Assembly: GCA_041674345.1 (NCBI GenBank)
Contig: JBAYVY010000021.1
Coordinates: 1 to 19,519, forward strand
From: JBAYVY01 sp041674345
GTDB taxonomy: Bacteria; Planctomycetota; Phycisphaerae; Phycisphaerales; Zrk34
Length of the DNA stretch: 19,519 nt
Reading direction: 5' to 3'
The position numbers and the translations under genes are program-made. Under the pieces are notes generated by a model. The model did not search any database. It saw nothing but the letters and a program-made list of their open reading frames with translations, and was not told the origin of the DNA. The first letter of the stretch is position 1; each line of letters begins with the position of its first letter. Positions 1 through 6,681 of this stretch are shown piece after piece.

Positions 1-118
1 CGATCTGATCCGTCGTCTGCCCGCCACGCCGATCAGTCAACTCGACCAGTTCCTGCCCGACCGCTGGTCAGCATCCACCCCCACAATCTGAATCCTCACC
101 GCTTCGTGGAACGCTTAC
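1..118 (+). mobile_element. Right end of an IS66-family insertion sequence
   Basis: The window opens inside an insertion sequence. A reading frame for the C-terminus of an IS66-type transposase stops at 89-91. Twenty-seven bases further on, the sequence reading back from 118 is GTAAGCGTTCCACG. IS66-family elements are known to start with GTAA at their inverted repeats, so 118 is the likely outer edge and acatgcgg (119-126) would be the 8-bp target duplication. The other end lies outside the window, so neither the repeat pairing nor the duplication can be confirmed here. Confidence 0.5.
2..91 (+). CDS. IS66-family transposase, C-terminal fragment
   Basis: Only the last 29 codons are inside the window; they include DLIRRLPATPISQLDQFLP followed by DRW. 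This matches the pattern of the short conserved tail of IS66 transposases, in which a run of the type LxxLPxTPxxxLxxLLPxxW ends the protein. The frame stops 27 bases before a GTAA-type terminus, the normal position for the last gene of an IS66 element. Recognition rests on a short stretch, so the family call is moderate. Whether the full gene is intact cannot be seen. Confidence 0.45.
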   Translation, partial: DLIRRLPATPISQLDQFLPDRWSASTPTI

Positions 119-159
119 ACATGCGGTGCTATGGTGATGTGACGTCATTCGGCGAGGAA

Positions 160-266
160 CATAAAGCCGCGACCCGCGACCGGTGGTCGCGGGGGCGATG
201 GGGGATGGTTGGAGAAACGTGCGCGCACCGTTGACCGGGACCGCGACCAGCGGTCGCGGCTTTATG
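160..266. repeat. REPIN-like element with 15-bp perfect inverted ends
   Basis: The ends cataaagccgcgacc (160-174) and ggtcgcggctttatg (252-266) are perfect 15-bp inverted repeats. Inside lie two GC-rich hairpins: cccgcgacc-ggt-ggtcgcggg (173-193) and ccgcgacc-agc-ggtcgcgg (241-259). Two inverted copies of a palindromic unit around a short spacer is the architecture of a REPIN (paired REP sequences). A related half-unit, gccgcggctttgtg, follows at about 297-310. The element sits just downstream of phoU, where it could also act as a transcript-end structure. Confidence 0.6.
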
Positions 267-323
267 AGCACAATTCCCGCGACCAATTCCGGGGGCGGCC
301 GCGGCTTTGTGTGGAGGGGGCGG

Positions 324-998
324 TCACACGTTCGCCGGGGGGGTGTGGCTGTGGCGGGCGATGTCGCCGCGGGCCATGTAGAGGACGTCCTCGGCGATGT
401 TGACGCAGTGGTCGCCCATGCGTTCGAGTTGCCGGCTGATGTTCAGGTAATGAATCATCTGCTGAATCTGATGGGGATTTTCACGGATGAGCGTTTCAAT
501 CCGCTCGTACATCGCACGGTGGATTTCATCGACCTGATCGTCGGTCTGGCGGACTTGCTCGGCGAGTTTGGGGTCAACGTTGACCAGGGCGTCGAGGGAT
601 TGTTTGAGCATGGTGCGGACGATGCGGCCCATGCCGCGCAGGTCGAAGGGCGCTTCGGCGGCGGCGTCTTCCTCGGACAGGAACTTGGCCTGCTCGGCGA
701 CGTTGACGGCCAGGTCGGCGATGCGTTCGAGGTCGTTGTTGATTTTCAGCGTGGCGACGACGAATCGCAGGTCGAAGGCGACGGGCTGATGGAGGGCGAG
801 GGTGTGCAGGCATTCCTCCTCGACGTCGATCTCCATGAGGTCGATGCGCTGATCGTCGGTGATGACCTTCTCGGCCAGTTCGGGATCGCGTTGCTCGGCG
901 GCCCGGATGGCGCGTTCGACGGATTCCTCAACCATCGTGCCAAGGAGGAGGATGGTCTTTTTCAGACGGTCGAATTGACGTTGTAAGTGAATGGACAT
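324..998 (-). CDS. phoU: Phosphate transport regulator PhoU
   Basis: A 224-residue protein made of two tandem three-helix PhoU repeats. Each carries the metal-binding motif of the family: DLERIADLAVNVAE near residues 89-102 and QLERMGDHCVNIAED near 190-204. PhoU is a cytoplasmic negative regulator that couples the Pst transporter to the PhoR/PhoB signalling pathway and limits phosphate uptake; this is family knowledge. Length and domain order are normal. The start at 998 is chosen because GGAG lies 5 nt upstream; the open frame continues further upstream only through an intergenic repeat. It is the last gene of the pstSCAB-phoU block, about 97 nt after pstB. Confidence 0.93.
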   Translation of the reverse strand: MSIHLQRQFDRLKKTILLLGTMVEESVERAIRAAEQRDPELAEKVITDDQRIDLMEIDVEEECLHTLALHQPVAFDLRFVVATLKINNDLERIADLAVNVAEQAKFLSEEDAAAEAPFDLRGMGRIVRTMLKQSLDALVNVDPKLAEQVRQTDDQVDEIHRAMYERIETLIRENPHQIQQMIHYLNISRQLERMGDHCVNIAEDVLYMARGDIARHSHTPPANV

Positions 999-1007
999 GG
1001 GGACTCC

Positions 1008-1093
1008 GATTTCGGATTTCGGATTTCGGATTGCGGATTTGACTGTTAGACGCCGGTCTTCAAATCCGAAATCCCAAATCCGAAATCCGCAAT
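1008..1093. repeat. Self-complementary TTTCGGA/AAATCCG repeat array
   Basis: The pstB-phoU gap is filled by a left arm of about four units of the type ATTTCGG (1008-1040) and a right arm of the complementary AAATCCG units (1062-1093). The arms fold back on each other as a long imperfect hairpin. In the operon transcript this sits directly before the phoU ribosome binding site, where it could modulate mRNA decay or phoU expression. That role is inference. Confidence 0.7.
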
Positions 1094-1095
1094 TC

Positions 1096-2022
1096 TTATC
1101 CGAATCTACCGGTGATGTAATCTTCGGTTTCTTTGAGGTGGGGGTTGGTGAAGACGTCGATGGTGGGGCCGTATTCGATGAGTCGGCCGAGGTACATGAA
1201 GGCGGTGTAGTCGCTGGCGCGGGAGGCCTGTTGCATGTTATGGGTGACGATGAGGATGGAGTATTCGCCCTTGAGTTCCTGGATGAGGTCTTCGATTTTG
1301 CTGGTGGCGATGGGGTCGAGGGCGGAGCAGGGTTCGTCCATGAGGAGGACTTCGGGATCGGCGGCGACGGCGCGTGCGATGCAGAGACGTTGCTGTTGTC
1401 CGCCGGACATGCCGAGTGCGTTTTCGTCGAGGCGGTCTTTGACTTCATCCCAGAGGGCGGCGCCGCGGAGTGATTTTTCGCAGATTTCCTCGAGTTTGGA
1501 GCGATTTCTGATGCCTTCGATGCGGAGGGGATAGACGACGTTTTCAAAGATGGACATGGGGAAGGGGTTGGGTTTCTGGAAGACCATGCCGAGGGATTTG
1601 CGGAGTTCGATGACGTTGACGAGTTTGCCGTAGATATCGACATCGCGGTAGCGCATGGAACCGGTGATATTGACGTTGTCGATCAGGTCGTTGAGACGGT
1701 TGACGGAGCGGATGAGGGTGGATTTGCCGCAACCGGAGGGACCGATGAGGGAGGTGACTTTTCCGCGTGGGATGTCCATGGAGACATCGAAGAGGGCTTG
1801 TTTGGAGCCGTAGAAGAGGTTGAAATGATCGACGGAGATGACGGGTTGCTCACCGGCGATGGCGGAGTGGGTTTCGATGGGGACGGCTTGGCCGCGTGCG
1901 ATGGCCTGAAGGCGATTGAACTGCCTGGGGTCGCCGCCGGAAGCGGCGGAGTCGGATATCGCGTGGGTGGGTTGGGCGTCGGTACTCATGTTGATTTTGG
2001 GTTGAAGTTGCGGGCGGGTCAT
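1096..2022 (-). CDS. pstB: Phosphate ABC transporter ATP-binding protein PstB
   Basis: A 308-residue ABC ATPase that energises phosphate import through PstCA at the inner face of the membrane. Visible motifs are Walker A GPSGCGKST near residue 94, the Q-loop MVFQKPNPFPMSIFENV characteristic of PstB, signature MSGGQQQRL near 205, Walker B VLLMDEPCSALD near 225 and the H-loop THNM near 260. The end ETEDYITGRFG is the usual PstB C-terminus. About 60 residues precede the conserved VISVDHFNLFYG core, a low-complexity extension. The start at 2022 has GGAG nine bases upstream; 1989 is an alternative, and 2067 would overlap pstA by 8 nt. It lies 37 nt after pstA in the same operon. Confidence 0.95.
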   Translation of the reverse strand: MTRPQLQPKINMSTDAQPTHAISDSAASGGDPRQFNRLQAIARGQAVPIETHSAIAGEQPVISVDHFNLFYGSKQALFDVSMDIPRGKVTSLIGPSGCGKSTLIRSVNRLNDLIDNVNITGSMRYRDVDIYGKLVNVIELRKSLGMVFQKPNPFPMSIFENVVYPLRIEGIRNRSKLEEICEKSLRGAALWDEVKDRLDENALGMSGGQQQRLCIARAVAADPEVLLMDEPCSALDPIATSKIEDLIQELKGEYSILIVTHNMQQASRASDYTAFMYLGRLIEYGPTIDVFTNPHLKETEDYITGRFG

Positions 2023-2059
2023 CGTGCGATGCTCCAGGTTGCGGGATCTGCGGTGTGCA

Positions 2060-3019
2060 TCAGGCACGGGCGAGTTTGTTGCGTTGCATGCTGTGGATGG
2101 TGAGGCGGACGACGAGGTTGAGGATGAAGACGAGACCGATGAGGATGAGCATCCCGGCCCAGGCGAGTTCCTGTTCTTCTTTGAAGGGGCCTGTGGCGTA
2201 AGTGAAGACCTGCACGGTGAGTGAGGGGAAGGGGTTGGCGGGATCGAGCGTGAGCAGGCGGCTGCCGAGGGCGGTGAACAGGAGGGGTGCGGTTTCTCCG
2301 GCGATGCGGGCGATGGAGAGCATGATGCCGGTGACGAGGGAGCCGGTGGCGGCGGGAACGACGACCTTGAGGATGGTGCGTGCCTTGGTAGCGCCGAGGG
2401 CGATGGAGGCCTCGCGGTAGGAGTGGGGGACCAGGCGGAGCATTTCTTCGGTGGTGCGGGCGACGATGGGGATCATGATGAAGGCGAGCGCGGCGGCGCC
2501 GGCGTAACCGTTGAAAGTGCCGTTGGGAAACAGATGGAGCAACTTGCGGGTAAGCCAGGTGAATTGCATCCAATAGGAAATATTGGCGGAGATGGGCGCG
2601 ACGAGCAGTTCGTAGCCGAGGATGCCGACGACGATGCTGGGGACGCCTGTGAGGACATCGGAGATGAAACGAGTGGGCGCGCCCAGCCAGGAGTTGGAGG
2701 AATATTCGGAGAGATAGATTCCGGCGAGCATGCCGAGGGGGATGCCGACGACGCCGGCCAGGGCGATGAGGATGATGGTTCCGATGAGGGCGTTTTTCAT
2801 GCCGCCGGGCGCGTTTTCCATGCCGGGCGGGATCGGGAGTTCGGTGAAGAACGACAAGCTGATGTGTGTGAAGCCCTTCTGGAGGAGGTAGAAGGTGACG
2901 AAGGCCAGGACGGCGAGAATGGCGGCGGTGAAGGCGATGCACAGCCCCTTGAACACGGTGCTTTTGGTGTTCAGGTAGTTTTGATAGGCGGGCGAGATTC
3001 GTTTGCGTGCGGCGGACAT
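2060..3019 (-). CDS. pstA: Phosphate ABC transporter permease PstA
   Basis: A 319-residue inner-membrane permease with about six hydrophobic segments, the first near residues 25-46 and the last near 287-305. The ABC-permease EAA loop, which contacts PstB, is YREASIALGATKARTILKV at about 201-219. The stretch LTGVPSIVVGILGYELLV near 123-140 and the motif IARIAGETAPLLFTA near 237 are typical of PstA. With PstC it forms the channel for phosphate delivered by PstS. It is preceded by a 56-nt gap containing a short repeat and a GC hairpin, and is followed by pstB. No strong ribosome binding site is seen at the chosen start. Confidence 0.95.
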   Translation of the reverse strand: MSAARKRISPAYQNYLNTKSTVFKGLCIAFTAAILAVLAFVTFYLLQKGFTHISLSFFTELPIPPGMENAPGGMKNALIGTIILIALAGVVGIPLGMLAGIYLSEYSSNSWLGAPTRFISDVLTGVPSIVVGILGYELLVAPISANISYWMQFTWLTRKLLHLFPNGTFNGYAGAAALAFIMIPIVARTTEEMLRLVPHSYREASIALGATKARTILKVVVPAATGSLVTGIMLSIARIAGETAPLLFTALGSRLLTLDPANPFPSLTVQVFTYATGPFKEEQELAWAGMLILIGLVFILNLVVRLTIHSMQRNKLARA

Positions 3020-3026
3020 AGTGAGT

Positions 3027-3072
3027 TTCGAGTTTCGGGTTTCGGATATTAGCCGCGGCTTCCGAGCCGCGG
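3027..3072. repeat. TTTCGGG repeat arm plus CCGCGGCT hairpin in the pstC-pstA gap
   Basis: The gap holds three units of the type TTTCGAG/TTTCGGG/TTTCGGA (about 3027-3046) and a perfect hairpin, ccgcggct-tccg-agccgcgg, at 3053-3072. The hairpin core resembles the palindromic units of the 160-266 element. It begins immediately after the pstC stop on the minus strand. No T-run follows it on that strand, so it is more likely an mRNA-processing or stability element than a terminator. Confidence 0.65.
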
Positions 3073-3075
3073 TCC

Positions 3076-4185
3076 TCAGTGGGCGGCGGCGGTGTTGGCG
3101 TTGGAGCCGACGACCAGCCGGCGTGCGACGACATTGAAGATCAGGGACATCAAAAGCAGGATCAGCGCGACTTCGGTGAGCGCGGCGCGGTGGATTTCGG
3201 AACTGGCCTCGGCGAACTCGTTGGCCAGCAAGCTGCTCATGGTTTGCGCTGGGGCGAAGAGGGACTTGTTGATCTGATTGTTGTTGCCGATGACCATGGT
3301 GATGGCCATGGTTTCCCCGGCGGCACGGGCGAGTCCGAGCATGACAGCCCCGAAGAGCGCGGAGCGGCTGTACCGGAGCATTTCAAAGGAGCTTTGCCAC
3401 CAGGTCGAGCCGAGCGCGAGGGTGCCTTCGATCTGGGCGCGGGGAACGGATTTGAGAACATCGCGGCTGATGGCGGTGATGATGGGCAGGATCATGATGG
3501 CGAGAACCAGTCCGCCGCAGAACATGTCGCGGCCGGTGAGGGGCAGTTCGCTGGTGATCGACTCGCCGGTGCGCGTGGAGGTTTGGACGAAGAGCCATGC
3601 GTTGACGCCGGGTATCCAGGACAAGCCGGATTTGAGGGTGGGTTCGACATAGCGTTGGAGGAAGGGCGCGAGGACGAACAGGCCCCACATGCCGTAGGCG
3701 ATGGAGGGAACGGCGGCGAGGAATTCGACGAGGAAGCTGATGCCGCCGATGAGTTTTTTGGGGCAGAGGCGGACGAGGAAAAGTGCGGCCCCGAAACTGA
3801 GGGGGACGGCGAAGCCGATGGCGAGGATGGAGCTGACGATGGTGCCGTAGATGACCGGCAGGGCGCCGAAGACGGGGGGGGACATGACCATTTCGCCGTC
3901 TTCGTAGACGATGTTACCGGCGGCATCGATCAGGGGCAGTTCGTTGGGGCGCCATTGTGTGCCGACGAGGAACTTCCAGCCGAAGGTGGTGATGGCGGGC
4001 CAGGCGGTGATGGCCAGGACGATGATGAGTGCGGCGAGCATGAGGAGGATGCAGACGGCCCCGGTGCGAGCCAGCCCCGCCATGATGGCGTCAGTGGACA
4101 ATCCGCGATGTTCAAGGATCAGCGAACGGTTGCGCCGTTGCCCATCGGGAGCGAGCGAGGGGATATTGCTGGATAGTTCGGACAT
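3076..4185 (-). CDS. pstC: Phosphate ABC transporter permease PstC
   Basis: A 369-residue membrane protein. After a polar N-terminal stretch of about 35 residues come the first membrane helix (about 41-62), a periplasmic loop with GTQWRPNE, then GALPVIYGTIVSSILAI and VEFLAAVPSIAYGMWGLFVL, both typical of PstC. The EAA loop is IEGTLALGSTWWQSSFEML at about 252-270. LARAAGETMAITMVIGNN near 285-302 is a PstC hallmark. It forms the channel together with PstA. The periplasmic loop with LIDAAGNIVYEDGEMV is longer than in the enterobacterial protein. The start at 4185 has GGAG 11 nt upstream. It is the first permease gene after the pstS terminator. Confidence 0.95.
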   Translation of the reverse strand: MSELSSNIPSLAPDGQRRNRSLILEHRGLSTDAIMAGLARTGAVCILLMLAALIIVLAITAWPAITTFGWKFLVGTQWRPNELPLIDAAGNIVYEDGEMVMSPPVFGALPVIYGTIVSSILAIGFAVPLSFGAALFLVRLCPKKLIGGISFLVEFLAAVPSIAYGMWGLFVLAPFLQRYVEPTLKSGLSWIPGVNAWLFVQTSTRTGESITSELPLTGRDMFCGGLVLAIMILPIITAISRDVLKSVPRAQIEGTLALGSTWWQSSFEMLRYSRSALFGAVMLGLARAAGETMAITMVIGNNNQINKSLFAPAQTMSSLLANEFAEASSEIHRAALTEVALILLLMSLIFNVVARRLVVGSNANTAAAH

Positions 4186-4282
4186 TGGGCCAGCATCTCC
4201 GGTTCAGCGTGGTCGGCCCGACTCGGCGTAGACCCATCTCCACGAGCATACGACACGAACGCGATGAACGCCAATCGCTGGG

Positions 4283-4347
4283 AGAAGGGGTGAAGGGCTG
4301 GAGCTTTTGCATCTCTAGCCCCTCGTCCCTCGTCCCTCGTCCCTGTC
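4283..4347. repeat. Dispersed repeat (copy 1) with CTCGTCC tandem units
   Basis: It contains tggagcttttgcatc (4299-4313), flanked by ggggtgaagggc on one side and a run of cctcgtc units on the other. The reverse complement recurs at 6599-6678. It lies in the 250-nt pstS-pstC gap (4186-4432). Apart from this repeat and the pstS terminator, only the pstC ribosome binding site is visible in that gap. Confidence 0.65.
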
Positions 4348-4363
4348 TCCTCGCACGTTTTTC

Positions 4364-4401
4364 AAAAAAGGACAGAGAGTCAGGTGACCGACTCTCTGTC
4401 C
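4364..4401 (-). terminator. Rho-independent terminator of pstS
   Basis: A perfect 12-bp stem, ggacagagagtc (4370-4381) with gactctctgtcc (4390-4401), encloses an 8-nt loop. Read on the minus strand it is followed by TTTTTT (4369-4364). It starts about 30 nt after the pstS stop and before pstC. Partial readthrough would give the usual excess of binding protein over permease. Confidence 0.88.
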
Positions 4402-4432
4402 GGGAAAGTCAGAGCGGGGAATCGAACTTCGT

Positions 4433-5509
4433 TTAGCCGCCGATCTTCAGGGATTCGCCCTTGTAGGTCAGCATCTTCAGAGCGGCTTCGACCTTCTTCT
4501 GGACCGGCGCGGCCAGGGGAGCGTAGTTCAGTTCCTCGGCGTACTTCTGGCCGTCGTGAGTGGCCCACCAGAGGAAATCGACCAATGCCTGGGCGTCGGC
4601 CTTGCTGGGTAGGTTGTTCATGTCTTTGAACACCAGCAGATAGGTGAACGCGCTGACGGCATATGCCTGTTCGCCGGGCTGGTCCCAGATATCGGCCACG
4701 AGCATCGCGCCCTTCATCTGGTCAGCCGCTCCCGCGCCCGAAAGGGAAACGGTGTGCGGCGAGGCCTTGACGAAATTGCCGTCCTTGTTTTTCACCGCGC
4801 CGTAAGGCAGGTTGTTGTGATGGGCATAGCCCTCTTCCACATAGCCCAGTCCGCCGACGGTTTGCTGAACCACGGCGGTGACGCCTTCATTGCCCTTGCC
4901 GCCCTGACCGACCGGCCACTTGACGCTCTTGCCCATGCCGACGGTGTTCTTGTATTCCTGGCTCTGTGTGGCGAGGTAGTTGGTCCAGACGAAGGTGGTG
5001 CCAGATCCGTCGGTGCGCCACGCGGGGGTGATGACCAGATCGGGCAGCTTAATGTCCGGGTTGATCTTGGCGATCGCCGGGTCATTCCACTTGGTGACCT
5101 TGCCCATGAAGATGTCCGCCAGCAGTTCGCCGGTGAAGTTGATGTCCTGCTTGACGCCGGGCAGGTTGTAGGAGGGCACGACGCCGCCGGCGCAACTGGG
5201 GATTTCGACGATATTGTCGGCTTTGTCCGCGGCTTCGATCTTCCCGATTTCCTTCTTGCTCAACGGGGCGTCGGTTCCCCCGAAGTGAACGGTCTTTTCC
5301 GTGAACGCCTTGATGCCGCCGCCCGAGCCGATGGATTGATAGTCGATAGCGACACCGGGATGCAGCTTCTGGTACTCGGCGACCAACCGCTTGTAGAACG
5401 GAGCCGGGAACGTCGCGCCGGCACCCTGGAGGCGAACCTCGGCCATGGCGGTCGTGGCGGTCAACGCGGTGGCGACGGCCACCATTTTCAGAACCTTGCT
5501 CATCAACAT
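4433..5509 (-). CDS. pstS: Phosphate ABC transporter substrate-binding protein PstS
   Basis: A 358-residue periplasmic protein that captures inorganic phosphate and hands it to PstCA. A signal peptide is evident (MLMSKVLKMVAVATALTATT, cleavage after AMA, no lipobox Cys). The mature chain begins EVRLQGAGATFPAPFY; this segment, the following IDYQSIGSGGGIKAF, FGGTDAPLS and AWRTDGSGTTFVWTNYLA carry the phosphate-contacting residues of the family. The end ALKMLTYKGESL is also typical. The start at 5509 follows AAGGA seven bases upstream; an in-frame start at 5548 would spoil the signal peptide. It is preceded by a Pho box and followed by its own terminator, so it is expected to be strongly induced by phosphate starvation. 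Confidence 0.96.
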   Translation of the reverse strand: MLMSKVLKMVAVATALTATTAMAEVRLQGAGATFPAPFYKRLVAEYQKLHPGVAIDYQSIGSGGGIKAFTEKTVHFGGTDAPLSKKEIGKIEAADKADNIVEIPSCAGGVVPSYNLPGVKQDINFTGELLADIFMGKVTKWNDPAIAKINPDIKLPDLVITPAWRTDGSGTTFVWTNYLATQSQEYKNTVGMGKSVKWPVGQGGKGNEGVTAVVQQTVGGLGYVEEGYAHHNNLPYGAVKNKDGNFVKASPHTVSLSGAGAADQMKGAMLVADIWDQPGEQAYAVSAFTYLLVFKDMNNLPSKADAQALVDFLWWATHDGQKYAEELNYAPLAAPVQKKVEAALKMLTYKGESLKIGG

Positions 5510-5555
5510 ATGCGTGTCCTTTCCTTGGATAGAGCGATGAACCTTCAACCTAGGG

Positions 5556-5612
5556 ATACTGCGTTAACAGTATGTCAAAGGTTTGTGAGAATTGTGTTAG
5601 AAGGCGTGTGAA
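5556..5612 (-). promoter_or_regulatory. Pho box upstream of pstS (four TNACA half-sites)
   Basis: On the minus strand, TTCACA (5612-5607), CTAACA (5600-5595), CTCACA (5589-5584) and TTGACA (5578-5573) follow each other at 12-, 11- and 11-nt steps. Direct repeats in phase with one helix turn are the known layout of PhoB/PhoP operators. The last unit also resembles a -35 box, but no convincing -10 follows. A 6-bp inverted repeat, atactg-N6-cagtat, lies at 5556-5573, immediately toward the gene. The array is 63 nt upstream of the pstS start. Confidence 0.68.
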
Positions 5613-5664
5613 AAGACAGGAGTCAGAATGTCAAAACACATGCCGACGGTTTGACTCCTGTCTT
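5611..5664 (-). terminator. Terminator hairpin after the response regulator gene
   Basis: The arms aagacaggagtca (5613-5625) and tgactcctgtctt (5652-5664) are 13-bp perfect inverted repeats around a 26-nt loop. On the minus strand the stem ends in TCTTTTC, which suits termination of the upstream regulator transcript. Its distal edge abuts the first half-site of the Pho box. Confidence 0.6.
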
Positions 5665-5720
5665 CCGACTCCTTCTCGCGCGCCTTCTTAAGGGGCTGGG
5701 GCCTTAACTTCCGGGCAGGG

Positions 5721-6476
5721 TCAATTTTCGGTTTCTTTGAACCGATACCCCACGCCGCGCACGGCTTCGATCATCCGCCCGCGGGCGCCCAGCTTTTGCC
5801 TCAGCCAGAAAATATGCACATCCACCGAGCGATCGGTCACGGCACAGTTGTCGCCATGCACCGTTTTAATCATCTGCGCTCGCGTGAACACCCGGCCCGG
5901 CCGACTGGCCAGAAGCGCCAACATGCGGAACTCCGTCCCGCTCAGCGCCACCGGCTTGCCCGCCACGGTCGCCTCGAACCGTTCGGGCTTGATGACCAGG
6001 TCTTTGTGCCGAATCACCTGTTCCACATTCCCCCCGTCCGTCACCGCCCCAGACGTCCGCTGACGCTGACGCATCACCGCCCGAACCCGCGCCAGCAACA
6101 CACGCGGACTGTACGGCTTGGTCACATAATCATCCGCACCCAACTCCAGCCCCGCCACCACGTCGCTGTCCTCCGCCTTCGCCGTCAGCATCACGATCGG
6201 CACGTTCGCCGTCGATGTCTCACGCCGAAGCTGCTTGCATACCTCCAAACCGTCGATCCCAGGCAGCATCAAATCCAGCACCACCAGGTCCGGCTGCTGA
6301 TGGCGAATCATCTCCAACGCCTGCCGTCCGTTGTCCACGCAACTGACCTGATACCCCTCACGCGATAAATTGAACCGCAGTAATTCCTGCTGGTCCGGTT
6401 CATCCTCCACGATCAGCACCCGACCTGTCGTATTTTCCAAGTCCGGCTCCTTCATCCTGCTTGTCATCGTGGTCAT
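5721..6476 (-). CDS. phoB: PhoB/PhoP-like response regulator (OmpR family)
   Basis: A 252-residue two-component regulator. The receiver domain (about 19-135) has the acidic pair VEDE near 23-26, the phosphoacceptor Asp68 in VVLDLMLPG, the switch Thr in VMLTAKA and Lys in DDYVTKPYS. The C-terminal winged helix contains LSGTEFRMLALLASRPGRVF, the recognition-helix region AVTDRSVDVHIFWLRQKL and the wing VRGVGYRF. The start at 6476 has GGAA six bases upstream; 6512 is an unsupported upstream option and 6455 a downstream one. Family knowledge plus its place next to the Pho box and pst genes suggest the phosphate-starvation activator. No partner histidine kinase is nearby, so the PhoB assignment is contextual. 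Confidence 0.82.
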   Translation of the reverse strand: MTTMTSRMKEPDLENTTGRVLIVEDEPDQQELLRFNLSREGYQVSCVDNGRQALEMIRHQQPDLVVLDLMLPGIDGLEVCKQLRRETSTANVPIVMLTAKAEDSDVVAGLELGADDYVTKPYSPRVLLARVRAVMRQRQRTSGAVTDGGNVEQVIRHKDLVIKPERFEATVAGKPVALSGTEFRMLALLASRPGRVFTRAQMIKTVHGDNCAVTDRSVDVHIFWLRQKLGARGRMIEAVRGVGYRFKETEN

Positions 6477-6523
6477 TGTGTTTCCACACGGTAAAATGAA
6501 TCGACCATCCACCCACTTTGAGA

Positions 6524-6561
6524 GTTATATTTGTATCAACCCACCATTAACCCCCCATTAG
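6524..6561 (-). promoter_or_regulatory. Possible promoter/operator of the response regulator gene
   Basis: On the minus strand, CTAATGG (6561-6555) and TTAATGG (6550-6544) are direct repeats exactly 11 nt apart. A -10-like TATAAC (6529-6524) lies 14 nt further on. An 11-nt-spaced repeat next to a -10 could be an autoregulatory site, but the units do not match the pstS half-sites well. The interval is shared with the divergent CHAD gene. Confidence 0.25.
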
Positions 6562-6598
6562 CCATCTGTGAGAAACGCGCTAATCCATCGGATCAGGA

Positions 6599-6678
6599 GG
6601 GATGAGGGGCGAGGGATAGGGGCGAGGGATGCAAAAGCTCCAACCCCTCACCCCCAGCCCTCACCCCTCACCCCTAGT
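6599..6678. repeat. Dispersed repeat (copy 2), inverted relative to 4283-4347
   Basis: gatgcaaaagctcca (6628-6642) matches the complement of 4299-4313. GAGGGAT-type units stand on one side and ccctcacccc-type units on the other, so the copy is itself partly self-complementary. Translation of this stretch would add 38 low-complexity residues to the following gene, which is why the downstream start was chosen for it. Confidence 0.65.
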
Positions 6679-6681
6679 CCC

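Noticed and set aside
324..1643. 439-aa frame fused upstream of PhoU
   Set aside because: The first 215 residues are Ser/Pro/Asn-rich translation of the antisense frame of pstB and the intergenic repeat. PhoU proper starts at 998 with a good ribosome binding site.
2423..3052. Plus-strand frame opposite pstA (209 codons)
   Set aside because: Acidic low-complexity shadow of a well-identified permease gene.
3079..4176. Long plus-strand frame opposite pstC (365 codons)
   Set aside because: Gly/Asp/Glu-rich shadow produced by third-position GC of pstC; no family features.
6568..6681. 38-residue N-terminal extension of the CHAD protein
   Set aside because: It is translated dispersed repeat (6599-6678) with no protein-like sequence; the ATG at 6682 begins the conserved part.
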